DNA of 64,000 nt, from contig NZ_MJIG01000005.1 of NCBI RefSeq assembly GCF_001940245.1, positions 62,001 through 126,000 of the forward strand, given 5' to 3'. Of the stretch, positions 18,452 to 27,580 are shown in pieces (within the stretch, counting starts at the first letter, position 1; every line of letters begins with the position of its first letter). The stretch is from Anaerostipes sp. 992a. Its GTDB lineage: Bacteria > Bacillota > Clostridia > Lachnospirales > Lachnospiraceae. The position numbers and the translations under genes were made by a program. Below the pieces are notes generated by a model. That model ran no database searches. It was not told the DNA's origin and worked only from the letters and a program-made list of their open reading frames with translations.

Positions 18452-18718
18452 ATGGAAGGACATAAAGTAAATCTTTGGAACCGCAATAAAGGTACGATTA
18501 CCGGAGTAAAAGATGTGGTTTCCTTTGATGTGGCGGAAATCATTCTGGAAACAGAACTTGGGATGCTATCCATTAAAGGAAATGATCTGCATGTAAAAAG
18601 ACTTACAGTGGAAAAAGGAGAAGTGGAGATCGATGGCAATATCGATGGATTTCAATATACCGACCACAAAGAAAAGAATGTGAGTGGAGATGGCTTATTA
18701 AGCCGGCTGTTTAAGTGA
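18452..18718 (+). CDS. yabP: Sporulation protein YabP
   Basis: Small protein of 88 residues needed for spore cortex formation, expressed in the mother cell in Bacillus. Matches the family with GTITGVKDVVSFDVAEIILET, LGMLSIKGNDLHVKRL and EKGEVEIDGNID. The stop codon overlaps the start of yabQ (TGATG), so the two are translationally coupled. Presence of this pair indicates an organism from a spore-forming lineage. Confidence 0.93.
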   Translation: MEGHKVNLWNRNKGTITGVKDVVSFDVAEIILETELGMLSIKGNDLHVKRLTVEKGEVEIDGNIDGFQYTDHKEKNVSGDGLLSRLFK

Positions 18719-19074
18719 TGGACGAATCCATATTGGTACAGATCAGGATCTTTTTCTATGCGATTTTCTATGGAGGTCTTTTGATTGCACTTTATGATGG
18801 CTGGAGGTTTTTCTGGTACTGCTGGAGAAAACGGGGGAAGAAGAACCAGGTGACCGATATGATTTACTGGTCCCTGGCTGGAATTGCCCTTTTCCTTTTT
18901 GTAGAATGGGAAAATGAGGGAAATATCCGCGGATATCTGTTCTTAGGGTGGTTTCTGGGAATGCTATGTTATTGGAAGGTGCTGCGGCGTCTTATAAAGA
19001 GATTGTGGAATCGGATGGCAGGACGGTTGAAAAAAATCAGAAAAGCAGTTAAAATAGCAATAGAAAGAAGGTGA
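18718..19074 (+). CDS. yabQ: Spore cortex protein YabQ
   Basis: Membrane protein of 118 residues with about three or four hydrophobic segments (IRIFFYAIFYGGLLIALYDG; MIYWSLAGIALFLFVEW; GYLFLGWFLGMLCYW) and a basic C-terminal tail. YabQ is required for cortex formation in Bacillus. The ATG at 18718 overlaps the yabP stop; a GTG three bases earlier is also possible. It is followed 4 bases later by the divIC-like gene. Confidence 0.9.
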   Translation: MDESILVQIRIFFYAIFYGGLLIALYDGWRFFWYCWRKRGKKNQVTDMIYWSLAGIALFLFVEWENEGNIRGYLFLGWFLGMLCYWKVLRRLIKRLWNRMAGRLKKIRKAVKIAIERR

Positions 19075-19078
19075 GAAC

Positions 19079-19399
19079 ATGGCACGAAAGAAAAATGATA
19101 AATATGCAAAATATCGTAGGAACAGCAAGGAGAAGAGAAAGAAAAATCGTCTGTTTGCCGGAATTGTGCTGGTGATTCTCGTTGTTATGATATTGATTCA
19201 GCTGGGTATGTACAGGGAAAAGCAACGGCTGGAAGCTCAGAAGAAAGAAGTTCAGCAGCAGATTTCTGAGGAAGAGGATCGTACCAAGGAGCTGGAGAAG
19301 AAGAAGGAATATATGGATTCCAACGAATATATTGAAAAGATTGCCAGAGAGAAATTTGGACTTTTTTATCCGGATGAATATATTTTGGAAGAAGAGTAA
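19079..19399 (+). CDS. divIC: DivIC/FtsB-type septum protein
   Basis: Cell-division protein of 106 residues. Basic cytoplasmic N-terminus (KNDKYAKYRRNSKEKRKK), one membrane helix (about residues 22-40, LFAGIVLVILVVMILIQLG), a coiled coil (about 43-80, REKQRLEAQKKEVQQQISEE) and a short C-terminal part with EYIEKIAREKFGLFYPDE, which is the DivIC signature. It bridges FtsL and FtsQ in the divisome. It follows yabQ closely, as in Bacillus. Confidence 0.92.
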   Translation: MARKKNDKYAKYRRNSKEKRKKNRLFAGIVLVILVVMILIQLGMYREKQRLEAQKKEVQQQISEEEDRTKELEKKKEYMDSNEYIEKIAREKFGLFYPDEYILEEE

Positions 19400-19407
19400 A
19401 AAAAGTG

Positions 19408-19436
19408 TTGACAAAGCACGAAAAGGTTGCTATAAT
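19408..19436 (+). promoter_or_regulatory. Consensus promoter of tRNA-Met
   Basis: TTGACA, 17-base spacer, TATAAT, a perfect sigma-A consensus, 17 bases before the mature tRNA. Confidence 0.9.
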
Positions 19437-19452
19437 CATATTCGTTGAGTTC

Positions 19453-19526
19453 GGCGATGTAGCTCAGTTGGCTAGAGCACACGGTTCATACCCGTGGTGT
19501 CGGCAGTTCGAATCTGCCCGTCGCTA
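19453..19526 (+). tRNA. tRNA-Met (CAT), elongator
   Basis: A 74-base cloverleaf with acceptor GGCGATG pairing with CGTCGCT (two wobbles), D arm AGCTCAGTTGGCTAGAGCA, anticodon CAT at 19487-19489 in the loop TTCATAC between CACGG and CCGTG, and T arm GGCAG-TTCGAAT-CTGCC. The anticodon stem lacks the run of three G-C pairs of initiator tRNA, and the body resembles the Bacillus elongator tRNA-Met, so elongator is preferred over initiator or the CAT-anticodon isoleucine tRNA. CCA is not encoded. Confidence 0.95.
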
Positions 19527-19537
19527 TTTGGATAATG

Positions 19538-19576
19538 AGCGGTATAGATAGAGGTCTATATCGCTTTTTCTTTTTC
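19538..19576 (+). terminator. Terminator after tRNA-Met
   Basis: AGCGGTATAGAT pairs with GTCTATATCGCT around a short loop, followed by TTTTTCTTTTT. Confidence 0.85.
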
Positions 19577-19655
19577 TAAAGTAAATTTTTTGACAAAAAA
19601 GTTCCCTCATATTTCCTATAATGAAAGCGATAGCCTTCAGGAGGGAGAGATTTTT

Positions 19656-21002
19656 GTGGGTGGAAGAAAAAAAGAAAAACAAATTTCGGATGAATTAACG
19701 TATAGAGTGTTGCATCAGTTGGGCAAAATGGAGCATATGTTTTCCTGGTTATCCCGCTGCTATCTGGAAGAACAGGTTTCGGTGAAGGAATGGAGAAGGG
19801 AAAAGCTACGTCTGGTGTTGGAAGAATTGGACAGAAAGTATTGTTATCGGTGCTCCAAGCGGGAAATGTGTCAGAAGAAGATTGAAAATGCCATGGAGCA
19901 TAAAGGGGTTCTGGATCAGGAGGATGTGGTATCCTTCTTAACCTGTCATGGTGGTCCCGATATGATTCGGGAAGCCAATCAGCGTTATCAGGCAGGTCTA
20001 CAGGAGATTATGCTGGAACAGCAGAGAATGGTACATCAGAGATTTTTTGGAAGACAGTATCAATCTGCGGCCAATATGATCAGAGAGTGTATGATGGGAC
20101 TGGAAAAACAGGATCAATACGGGAAACAGGCAGATTCTTTTATAAAAAAGCAGGCAAAAAGCTCTGGTCTTGAGATTGGAGAGTGCTTCCGGAAGGAGCA
20201 GGAAGGACATCTGGAGATCATTCTGTGCTTAAGATGCAGGAAAGGTGAGAAAACAGCCAGAGAGGTAGGAAGAATCCTTTCTCAGATTCTGCGAAGGAGA
20301 ATGAAGCCACAGCCAAGATGCAGATCTGTGGTAGGAGAAAGCTTTCTCTGGATGGAATTTATTGAGGAACCAAGGTTTTATGCTCTTTCTGGAGCCATGC
20401 GTACAGCTAAGCAGGGAGAGGCAGAATGTGGGGAGCAGTTTGCGATGGAGAATATCGGGGAGGACTGCTTTGTGGCAGCTATTTGTGATGGCCTGGGAAC
20501 CGGAAGGCAGGCCGGACAGGAAAGTAAGAGGATCATAGAATTGTTGGAAAAGCTGCTGGAGAGTGAAATCCTTCCAGAAACAGCTGTAGAGATGGTAAGA
20601 TCCTCCATGCTGTTTTCCTCCTGGCATGAACGGTATGTGACCTTGGACTGTCTTATACTGGATCTACATACGGGGATTGGAAAACTGTTGAAATTGGGAG
20701 CTGCAGAAAGCTTTATCATTCGTGGCAGGATGGTGGAAGTAATCGCAGGGGATGCCCCTCCGGTGGGGGTTTTCATAGAAGGGAAAATAGACTTTATTCG
20801 GAAAAAATTTAATGATGGTGATAAGATCATAATGGTATCGGATGGGGTTTTGGATGAATTTGGTGGGAGAGAAGCGTTTGTGCAGTTTTTGAAGCTCCAA
20901 AGGGAAAATTGTCCTCAGAAGATCTGCAATCTGATTATGGAGAAAGTCTCAAATCAAAAGGATGACTGTACGGCTCTTGCAATTGGAATTTGGAATAAGT
21001 AA
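19656..21002 (+). CDS. spoIIE: SpoIIE-type PP2C serine phosphatase without membrane domain
   Basis: Phosphatase expected to dephosphorylate SpoIIAA and so activate sigma-F in the forespore. The 448 residues hold a cysteine-containing middle region (YCYRCSKREMC) and a C-terminal PP2C domain with ICDGLGTGRQAGQESKRI, LGAAESFIIRG, GDAPPVGVF, GDKIIMVSDGVLDE and KDDCTALAIG, matching SpoIIE box by box. Bacillus SpoIIE has about ten membrane helices at the N-terminus; none is present here. The start is the GTG at 19656 with CAGGAGGGAGAGA upstream; the TTG at 19590 lies in the TTGACA of a promoter-like stretch and is unlikely. Position between divIC/tRNA-Met and tilS is the classic spoIIE locus. Confidence 0.85.
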   Translation: MGGRKKEKQISDELTYRVLHQLGKMEHMFSWLSRCYLEEQVSVKEWRREKLRLVLEELDRKYCYRCSKREMCQKKIENAMEHKGVLDQEDVVSFLTCHGGPDMIREANQRYQAGLQEIMLEQQRMVHQRFFGRQYQSAANMIRECMMGLEKQDQYGKQADSFIKKQAKSSGLEIGECFRKEQEGHLEIILCLRCRKGEKTAREVGRILSQILRRRMKPQPRCRSVVGESFLWMEFIEEPRFYALSGAMRTAKQGEAECGEQFAMENIGEDCFVAAICDGLGTGRQAGQESKRIIELLEKLLESEILPETAVEMVRSSMLFSSWHERYVTLDCLILDLHTGIGKLLKLGAAESFIIRGRMVEVIAGDAPPVGVFIEGKIDFIRKKFNDGDKIIMVSDGVLDEFGGREAFVQFLKLQRENCPQKICNLIMEKVSNQKDDCTALAIGIWNK

Positions 21003-21011
21003 AATAATACT

Positions 21012-22379
21012 ATGGATAAGATTAAAAATTATATAAAAAGGCATAATTTAATAAACAAAGAAGATAAAATTGTCATTGGATTTTCTGGTGGACCGGACTC
21101 TTTGTATTTGATGTTGGTTTTACTAGAATTGCGACAGGAGTTTTCCTTATCGTTGGCAGCGGTCTACATCAATCATCAGCTGCTTGTGGAGGCGTCTCGG
21201 CATGAAGCGTTTGCCAGAAGGTTTTGTGAGGAACATGGGGTTCCTTTTTATTGTTATCGCAAAGATATTGCTTCCTATGCGGCAAAAGAACGGTTGTCGA
21301 TAGAGGAAGCAGGAAGAAAGTTTCGGTATGCTACATTTTATCATGTTTTGGAGAAACTGCATTATGACAGCATCGCAGTGGCGCATCATCGAAATGACCT
21401 GGCAGAGACAGTCCTTTACCGTATGGCAAGGGGGACGGGATGGAAAGGGATGGCAGGCATCCGCCCAAAGCAGAACCGGATTCTTCGTCCGTTGTTATGT
21501 ATGACCAAGGAGGAGATTCTAAAGGAGCTTATGAAAAGGCAGCAGACCTATAATGTGGATCCTTCCAATGAGGATACGGTCTATGCCAGAAACCAGATTC
21601 GCCACAAGGTCATTCCGGAATTGTCCAGAGTCAATGGGCAGGTAACAGAGCATATAGCGGATCTGGCAGAGCAAATGGAAGAGCTGGGCGTGTATCTGAC
21701 GGATCAGATTCAGGGGGCATGGAGTTCCTGTGTCATATGTGATGGTGACAAAAGAAGGATATGTATGGAATCGTGCAGGAAGCTTCCTGTTTTTTTGCAG
21801 AAGGAAGTATTAAAACGGGCATTAGCAGAGGTGGCAGGAAGTGAAAGAGATTTAAAGAGAATCCATGTAGAGCAGCTGCTTAAGCTGATGGAAGCACAGA
21901 GTGGACGGGAGATGGATTTCCCTTATCAGATCAGGGCAGTGCGGCAATATGATGAATTGGTCATCGGAAAGAGGGAAGAACCCCGTGAGGAAGCATCCAT
22001 CCGCCTTCAGGAAGGCAGCCAATGGATCGGATTTGCCGGCGGATGGATGAAGGTGGAGATTTTTCCAAAGAAAGATGAAGAGTTTTCGGAAAAAATGTAT
22101 ACGAAAACATTTGACTATGATAAAATTAGAAATCATGCAGTGGTAAGAACCTGGCAACAGGACGACTATTTTGTAATGAACGATAAGGGACAGAGAAAGA
22201 AGCTGAATCGATATTTTATCGATCAGAAAATCCCAAAGGATCAGAGAAAGAAAATTCCTCTTGTGGCGGATGAAGATCATATTATATGGATCATCGGCGG
22301 AAGAATCAGTGGGGAATATAAGGTGACTGGTGCAACGAAATGGGTGCTGCAATTAACATGGACACGAATGGAGGAATGA
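21012..22379 (+). CDS. tilS: tRNA(Ile)-lysidine synthetase
   Basis: Modifies the CAT anticodon of the minor isoleucine tRNA with lysine so that it reads ATA. The 455 residues have the N-type ATP pyrophosphatase motif IGFSGGPDSLYL (about residues 23-34), AVAHHRNDLAETVLYRMARGTG (in two conserved pieces), and PSNEDTVYARNQIRHKVIPEL in the synthetase core, then TilS_N/C substrate domains ending with RRKLNRYFIDQKIP-like residues. The normal neighbour order spoIIE-tilS-hpt-ftsH is kept. It begins 9 bases after spoIIE. Confidence 0.95.
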   Translation: MDKIKNYIKRHNLINKEDKIVIGFSGGPDSLYLMLVLLELRQEFSLSLAAVYINHQLLVEASRHEAFARRFCEEHGVPFYCYRKDIASYAAKERLSIEEAGRKFRYATFYHVLEKLHYDSIAVAHHRNDLAETVLYRMARGTGWKGMAGIRPKQNRILRPLLCMTKEEILKELMKRQQTYNVDPSNEDTVYARNQIRHKVIPELSRVNGQVTEHIADLAEQMEELGVYLTDQIQGAWSSCVICDGDKRRICMESCRKLPVFLQKEVLKRALAEVAGSERDLKRIHVEQLLKLMEAQSGREMDFPYQIRAVRQYDELVIGKREEPREEASIRLQEGSQWIGFAGGWMKVEIFPKKDEEFSEKMYTKTFDYDKIRNHAVVRTWQQDDYFVMNDKGQRKKLNRYFIDQKIPKDQRKKIPLVADEDHIIWIIGGRISGEYKVTGATKWVLQLTWTRMEE

Positions 22380-22381
22380 GT

Positions 22382-22903
22382 ATGGAACATAAGATTAGTG
22401 TATTAATTTCAGAAGAGGAAGTGGATGCGAAGATTCGTCAGCTGGGTGAGCAGATCAGCAAAGAATACGAAGGAGAAGCCGTGCATCTCGTATGTATTTT
22501 AAAGGGAAGTGTATTTATTACCTGTGAGCTGGCAAAGAGAATCACAGTTCCTGTAACGATGGATTTTATGTCTATTTCCAGCTATGGTGATGGAACCAAA
22601 TCCTCCGGTGTCGTAAAGTTAGCCAAGGATCTGGATGAGACGATTGAAGGAAAGAATGTGATCGTTGTAGAGGATATTATTGACTCTGGACGTACATTAA
22701 GCTATCTTTTGCCGGTCCTGAGAGAGAGAAAGCCAAAGAGTCTGAAGCTGCTGGCATTTTTGGATAAGCCGGACCGTAGAGTGAAAGAAGTTCCTGTTGA
22801 TTATACAGGATTTGAGATTCCGGATGAATTTGTTGTTGGATATGGGCTTGACTATGCACAAAAATACAGAAATCTTCCATATGTTGGAATTGTAGAAGTA
22901 TAG
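22382..22903 (+). CDS. hpt: Hypoxanthine phosphoribosyltransferase
   Basis: Purine salvage enzyme converting hypoxanthine or guanine plus PRPP to IMP or GMP. The ATG at 22382, preceded by TGGAGGAA, gives the family start MEHKISVLISEEEV and 173 residues; an ATG at 22340 lies within tilS and is not needed. The PRPP-binding loop is IVVEDIIDSGRTLSYLL (about residues 96-112), and VGYGLDYAQKYRNLPYVG closes the protein. It overlaps no other gene but starts 2 bases after the tilS stop. Confidence 0.95.
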   Translation: MEHKISVLISEEEVDAKIRQLGEQISKEYEGEAVHLVCILKGSVFITCELAKRITVPVTMDFMSISSYGDGTKSSGVVKLAKDLDETIEGKNVIVVEDIIDSGRTLSYLLPVLRERKPKSLKLLAFLDKPDRRVKEVPVDYTGFEIPDEFVVGYGLDYAQKYRNLPYVGIVEV

Positions 22904-22910
22904 TCTGATA

Positions 22911-23116
22911 GAATGATACCAGGGTCAAAAGGGCATGCTGTTCATGCTTGCATGAAAAAGCATGACTTTGGGACCTGCAAAACATGAGAAAGTAGCCATT
23001 TTTCGTAGAAAAATGAGCGGATTTCGAATGTTTTTAGGATTTCGTGAGCGTGAAACGCGAAGAAATCCGTAGGTATCAGGGAGTCAAAGACTTTTGACTC
23101 CAACATCATAGAATAT
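22911..23116. repeat. Dispersed palindromic repeat, long copy
   Basis: Begins with GAATGATACCAGGGTCAAAA and ends with GACTTTTGACTCCAACATCA followed by TAGAAT. The outer halves are inverted relative to each other, and the inner TTCATGC-TT-GCATGAA is a palindrome. The same sequence, in a compact 80-base form, occurs at 42086-42165. This copy has about 125 extra bases inside, including a GGATTTCG/CGAAGAAATCC hairpin and a second GTATCAGGGAGTCAAA segment, as if two repeat units were joined. It fills most of the 282-base gap between hpt and ftsH. Confidence 0.75.
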
Positions 23117-23185
23117 TATTGTATTAAAAGGGGCGGTGCTCAGTTGAGCATCGCCATATCAATGAAAGGAAGGGAGCGAAGCAAT

Positions 23186-24991
23186 TTGAATCGAAAAGGA
23201 AATGGCATATACTTTCTAACCCTGTTGATTGCGGTCTGTCTGCTTTATTATCTTGGAACCGGTGCAAAGACTACAGATGCCGGATATACGGAGGCTCAGT
23301 TTTACAAAGACCTTCAGAATGATAAAGTGAGTGAGATCGTAATTGAACAGAATCAGGAAGTGCCGACAGGAAATATATTGGTAAAGATTGGAGATTCTCA
23401 GAAAGAATTCGCGGTCAGCGATGTGAATGATTTTCAGGAGGAATTAAAGGCTGTAGAGCCGGATGTAAAATACAGTCTGAAAGGCATTGATCATTCCATG
23501 GACTGGATCGTGAATCTGGTTCCGAATCTTCTGTTGATGGGAATGCTGATCTTTATGATGGTCGTGATCATGCGTCAGAATGGAGGAAACAGCAAGATGG
23601 CCGACTTTGGAAAGAGTCGTGCAAAATTAGCAAAGGAAGATAGCATAAAGGTAACTTTTGCGGATGTTGCAGGTCTGGATGAAGAAAAAGAGAGTCTGCA
23701 GGAGGTAGTAGACTTTTTAAAGGCGCCTGGCAAGTATATTGATGTAGGAGCCAGAATTCCAAAGGGGGTTTTACTTGTTGGACCTCCAGGAACCGGTAAA
23801 ACTTTAATTGCCAAAGCAGTAGCAGGAGAAGCAGGAGTTCCTTTCTTCAGCATATCTGGATCTGACTTTGTAGAGATGTTCGTAGGAGTGGGTGCTTCTC
23901 GTGTTAGAGATTTATTCGAGGAAGCGAAGAAGAATGCTCCGTGTATCGTATTTATTGATGAGATCGATGCGGTCGGAAGAAGACGTGGAAGTGGTCTTGG
24001 AGGCGGACATGATGAAAGAGAGCAGACTCTGAACCAGTTACTCGTAGAGATGGATGGATTTGGTGTCAATCAGGGAATTATTGTGCTTGCGGCAACCAAC
24101 CGTGCGGATATCCTGGACCCTGCCATCATGCGTCCGGGACGTTTTGACCGTAAAGTGGCTGTAGGACGTCCAGATGTGAAAGGGCGTGAGGAGATCTTAA
24201 AGGTGCATGTACGCAAAAAACCATTGGGTGACGATGTAGATTTGCATGAAATTGCAAGAACTACTGCCGGATTTGTCGGTGCAGACCTTGAGAATCTGAT
24301 GAATGAAGCTGCGATCAATGCAGCGCGGGAAGAAAGAAGATTTATCCGCAAGCAGGATATTGATGTAGCATTTATTAAAGTTGGAATCGGAACAGAGAAG
24401 AAGAGTCGTCTGGTGCCGGAAAGTGAGCGAAGAATTACAGCATATCATGAATCTGGTCACGCGCTGTTATTTCATTTGCTTCCCGATGTAGGACCGGTTT
24501 ATACGGTATCTATTATTCCTACGGGAGTAGGAGCTGCTGGTTATACCATGCCTCTGCCGGAAAATGATAACATCTTTATGACAAAGGGAAAACTCCTGCA
24601 GGATATTATGGTTTCCCTTGGGGGGCGTATTGCAGAAGAGTTGATTTTTGATGATATTACAACCGGTGCATCTCAGGATATTAAACATGTGACCGATACA
24701 GCTAGAAGAATGGTGACTCAATATGGTATGTCTGAGAAGCTGGGGCTGCTCCATTATGGTTCTGATGATCAGGAAGAAGTATTCTTAGGAAAGAATATCG
24801 GACATGAAAAATTATATGGCGAAGAAGTGACATCCCTGATCGATAGAGAAGTTCAGAACATTGTGGACGATTGCTATAAAAAAGCAAAAGATTTAATTGT
24901 GGAAAATATGGACAAGCTTCATAAATGTGCAGAACTTTTATTAGAAAAAGAAAGAATCAATCAGGAAGAATTTGAAGCGTTGTTTGATTAA
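23186..24991 (+). CDS. ftsH: ATP-dependent zinc metalloprotease FtsH
   Basis: Membrane-anchored AAA+ protease that degrades misfolded and regulatory proteins. Starting at the TTG at 23186 (AAAGGAAGGGAG upstream) gives 601 residues beginning [10 protein letters not shown], close to other Firmicute FtsH starts; an upstream TTG at 23144 adds an unlikely tail. Two membrane helices (about residues 9-26 and 111-133) flank a small external domain. Walker A GPPGTGKT (about 197-204), Walker [12 protein letters not shown], the second region of homology [20 protein letters not shown], and the zinc site HESGH (about 420) are all present. Confidence 0.95.
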   Translation: MNRKGNGIYFLTLLIAVCLLYYLGTGAKTTDAGYTEAQFYKDLQNDKVSEIVIEQNQEVPTGNILVKIGDSQKEFAVSDVNDFQEELKAVEPDVKYSLKGIDHSMDWIVNLVPNLLLMGMLIFMMVVIMRQNGGNSKMADFGKSRAKLAKEDSIKVTFADVAGLDEEKESLQEVVDFLKAPGKYIDVGARIPKGVLLVGPPGTGKTLIAKAVAGEAGVPFFSISGSDFVEMFVGVGASRVRDLFEEAKKNAPCIVFIDEIDAVGRRRGSGLGGGHDEREQTLNQLLVEMDGFGVNQGIIVLAATNRADILDPAIMRPGRFDRKVAVGRPDVKGREEILKVHVRKKPLGDDVDLHEIARTTAGFVGADLENLMNEAAINAAREERRFIRKQDIDVAFIKVGIGTEKKSRLVPESERRITAYHESGHALLFHLLPDVGPVYTVSIIPTGVGAAGYTMPLPENDNIFMTKGKLLQDIMVSLGGRIAEELIFDDITTGASQDIKHVTDTARRMVTQYGMSEKLGLLHYGSDDQEEVFLGKNIGHEKLYGEEVTSLIDREVQNIVDDCYKKAKDLIVENMDKLHKCAELLLEKERINQEEFEALFD

Positions 24992-25101
24992 AAATGTATA
25001 ATTTTATCTTTGAAAAAATGAAAATGTAGTAAAAAATGTAGATGGGAAAAAGTTCCATTAACGATTTGCACAAAAAATTTTTTTAAAAAAGTTAATGTTT
25101 A

Positions 25102-25233
25102 TGCACACTTTTTAAGGTCTATATGTATAATAATACTTGTAACCCCCCCCAATACATTATATAGTTTTTTGCTACACCCAATAAGTAACAAAATACCTTC
25201 TCCAAAAAGGACAGCTTAACAGCTGTCCTTTTT
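25102..25233 (+). ncRNA. Candidate C-rich small RNA with promoter and terminator
   Basis: Between ftsH and the amylase gene a promoter-like TGCACA, 18-base spacer, TATAAT (25126-25131) is followed by about 95 bases ending in a terminator at 25204-25233. The predicted transcript starts near 25138, begins with eight consecutive C (25143-25150), contains further C-rich single-stranded patches (CTACACCC, CCTTCTCC) and no ORF. C-rich single-stranded small RNAs commonly target ribosome-binding sites. The -35 element is only 4 of 6. The rest of the 421-base gap (24992-25412) holds A/T-rich DNA and the amylase promoter. Confidence 0.35.
25204..25233 (+). terminator. Strong intrinsic terminator
   Basis: AAAAAGGACAGCT and AGCTGTCCTTTTT form a symmetric hairpin with a 4-base loop; it works as terminator for ftsH or for the small RNA candidate upstream, and could act in both directions. 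Confidence 0.85.
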
Positions 25234-25350
25234 ACGTGAAAGAGAAGGAACCAGTACATCCCAGTTGAGTATTAGATTTCCAGCAGAGAAAATCAGCATA
25301 TACTATAGTATAGAAATGGCTTAAATATGGGAAAAATTCGTTGTTTCAGG

Positions 25351-25379
25351 TTGTGTATACAAGAAAGTTATATTAAAAT
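25351..25379 (+). promoter_or_regulatory. Likely promoter of the GH13 gene
   Basis: TTGTGT, 17-base spacer, TAAAAT, with a short leader of about 27 bases to the ATG at 25413. Confidence 0.5.
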
Positions 25380-25412
25380 ATTACATATTAATTGAAAAAG
25401 GAAGTTTGGAAT

Positions 25413-27533
25413 ATGAAAAAAGTTTCAATGGCAGAAAAACTTCACGCGTATATATTTTATAGAAAACCATTGGTTCGTACGGAAGCTTTTTTTTCTGACA
25501 ATACCAGATTTTATCAGGAACCGGAAGAACCAACGCAGTATGATGATGTGACCATTCGATTTCGAACGATGAAATATAATGTGGATGAAGTATATATTAT
25601 AGTCAATGGAGAAAAGCAGCTTATGACCCGGGGAAAGACGGACACGTATTTCGATTATTATGAAATCGTCATTCCGGCAAGTGAAGAGCGCCTGGATTAT
25701 TATTTTGAGATTCATGTTAATGACAGTTGTTTATACTATGATCGTATGGGAACGGTAAAAGAAGTCAAGGATGAATATCAATTTTCCATTGTCAAGAATT
25801 TCTCAACACCAAAATGGGCGAAATCTGCGGTTATGTATCAGATTTTTGTGGATCGTTTTTATAATGGTGATCAGAAAAACGATGTACTGGAGAATGAATA
25901 TATATACATCAATGAGACAACGAAAAAAATCGATAACTGGGAGAAATATCCAGCAGCCATGGGTGTCCGGGAATTTTACGGCGGAGATCTTCAGGGAGTA
26001 ATGGAGAAGCTGGATTATTTAAAAGAACTGGGTGTAGATGTGATTTATCTGAATCCAATCTTTGTATCTCCATCCAACCATAAATATGATATTCAAGATT
26101 ATGATTATATAGATCCTCATTTTGGTAAAATTGTAGTGGACGAGGGTGATCTGGTGGCAGATGGCGCTAAGGATAATAAAAAGGCCAGCCGCTATGTATC
26201 CCGTGTCACAGATAAGCGAAATCTGGAGGCCAGTAATCAGCTGTTTGCCAAGCTGGTGGAAGAAATCCATAAGAGGGGCATGCGCGTGATTTTAGACGGT
26301 GTGTTTAACCATTGTGGTTCTTTTAACAAATGGATGGACCGTGAACGGATCTACGAGGGAGTAAAGGGCTATGAGGAAGGGGCGTATGTATCCAAAGAAA
26401 GCCCATATCATACTTTCTTTAAGTTCTATGATGAAGAAGGAAGGTTTTGGCCGTATAATTCATCTTATGACGGCTGGTGGGGGCATGATACCCTTCCGAA
26501 ACTTAATTATGAAGGTTCGGATAAATTGTATCAATATATTCTTAAGATTGCGAAAAAATGGATTTCTCCTCCATATAACGTAGATGGATGGCGCCTGGAT
26601 GTGGCTGCAGATCTTGGATATTCCCACGAGTTTAACCATCAGTTCTGGAAGGACTTCCGAAAAGCGGTGAAATCTGTCAATCCGGATGCACTGATCCTGG
26701 CAGAGCATTATGGCGATGTGGCTCCTTGGCTGCAGGGAGATGAATGGGATACGGTAATGAACTACGATGCCTTTATGGAGCCGATTACGTGGTTCCTGAC
26801 CGGAATGGAAAAGCACAGTGATGAATATCGGGAGGATCTGGATGGAAACTATAAGACGTTTTCCGATGCTATGAAGCATCATATGTCAAGATTCCACTAT
26901 CCATCCCTTCAGGTGGCTATGAATGAGCTGTCCAATCACGACCATTCCCGTTTCCTGACCAGAACGAATAAAAAGGTTGGAAGAACTCAGTCTGTAGGTC
27001 CTGAAATGGCCGATAAGGGTGTATCCAAGGGAGTGTTCCGGGAAGCTGTTCTGATGCAGATGACATGGCCAGGAGCACCAACCCTTTATTATGGAGATGA
27101 AGCCGGTGTGACCGGATGGACAGATCCGGATAACCGAAGAACTTATCCGTGGGGAAAAGAGGATGTGGATCTGATCTTATTCCATAAGAGTATGATTAAG
27201 ATTCATAAGAAATATCCAGCCTTTATGGAAGGCTCCTTAAAGTTCTTGTATGGAGAGAAGAATATCTTCAGTTATGGAAGATTTACCGATGATGATTATG
27301 CGATTGTTATTATCAATAATAACGATGAAGCCAAGAAGCTTACGATTCCCGTATGGCAGATAGGAGTGACCGATGATTATCGGATGCAGCAGATCATGCT
27401 GACGGTAGAAGAGGGACATACAGAGGATATCGTGAATTATCCGGTAGAAAAGGGAGCGATTACGATTACGATGCCGAAGCATTCCGGCACAATCCTTCAT
27501 GGAGATAAATTGAAAAAGAACATAGATAACTAG
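25413..27533 (+). CDS. GH13 alpha-glycosidase (neopullulanase/cyclomaltodextrinase-like)
   Basis: Hydrolyses alpha-glucan oligosaccharides. The ATG at 25413 has AAAAAGGAAG upstream and gives 706 residues; a TTG 21 bases earlier is less likely. No signal peptide is present, so it acts in the cytoplasm. An N-terminal immunoglobulin-like domain (about residues 1-125) precedes the barrel with conserved regions I DGVFNHCG, II GWRLDVA (nucleophile aspartate), III ILAEHYGD (acid-base glutamate) and IV ELSNHDHSR. The N-terminal domain favours the neopullulanase/cyclomaltodextrinase/maltogenic amylase group; the exact substrate remains open. It seems to be a single-gene transcript. Confidence 0.9.
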   Translation: MKKVSMAEKLHAYIFYRKPLVRTEAFFSDNTRFYQEPEEPTQYDDVTIRFRTMKYNVDEVYIIVNGEKQLMTRGKTDTYFDYYEIVIPASEERLDYYFEIHVNDSCLYYDRMGTVKEVKDEYQFSIVKNFSTPKWAKSAVMYQIFVDRFYNGDQKNDVLENEYIYINETTKKIDNWEKYPAAMGVREFYGGDLQGVMEKLDYLKELGVDVIYLNPIFVSPSNHKYDIQDYDYIDPHFGKIVVDEGDLVADGAKDNKKASRYVSRVTDKRNLEASNQLFAKLVEEIHKRGMRVILDGVFNHCGSFNKWMDRERIYEGVKGYEEGAYVSKESPYHTFFKFYDEEGRFWPYNSSYDGWWGHDTLPKLNYEGSDKLYQYILKIAKKWISPPYNVDGWRLDVAADLGYSHEFNHQFWKDFRKAVKSVNPDALILAEHYGDVAPWLQGDEWDTVMNYDAFMEPITWFLTGMEKHSDEYREDLDGNYKTFSDAMKHHMSRFHYPSLQVAMNELSNHDHSRFLTRTNKKVGRTQSVGPEMADKGVSKGVFREAVLMQMTWPGAPTLYYGDEAGVTGWTDPDNRRTYPWGKEDVDLILFHKSMIKIHKKYPAFMEGSLKFLYGEKNIFSYGRFTDDDYAIVIINNNDEAKKLTIPVWQIGVTDDYRMQQIMLTVEEGHTEDIVNYPVEKGAITITMPKHSGTILHGDKLKKNIDN

Positions 27534-27539
27534 ATGAGA

Positions 27540-27580
27540 GCAGGGATATTGCCAGAGTGGATGGTGGTAGCCCTGTTTTC
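27540..27580 (+). terminator. Possible terminator after the GH13 gene
   Basis: GCAGGG pairs with CCCTGT (one wobble) followed by TTTTC. The stem is short and the loop long, so this is tentative. The rest of the 312-base gap up to the tRNA genes holds only the tRNA promoter. Confidence 0.4.

Noticed and set aside
19453-19526. tRNA-Met as initiator or as isoleucine tRNA with CAT anticodon
   Set aside because: The three G-C pairs of initiator anticodon stems are missing and the body resembles elongator tRNA-Met, despite the closeness of tilS.
19590-19655. TTG at 19590 as the spoIIE start
   Set aside because: This TTG is part of TTGACA in promoter-like DNA just behind a terminator and has no ribosome site; GTG at 19656 does.
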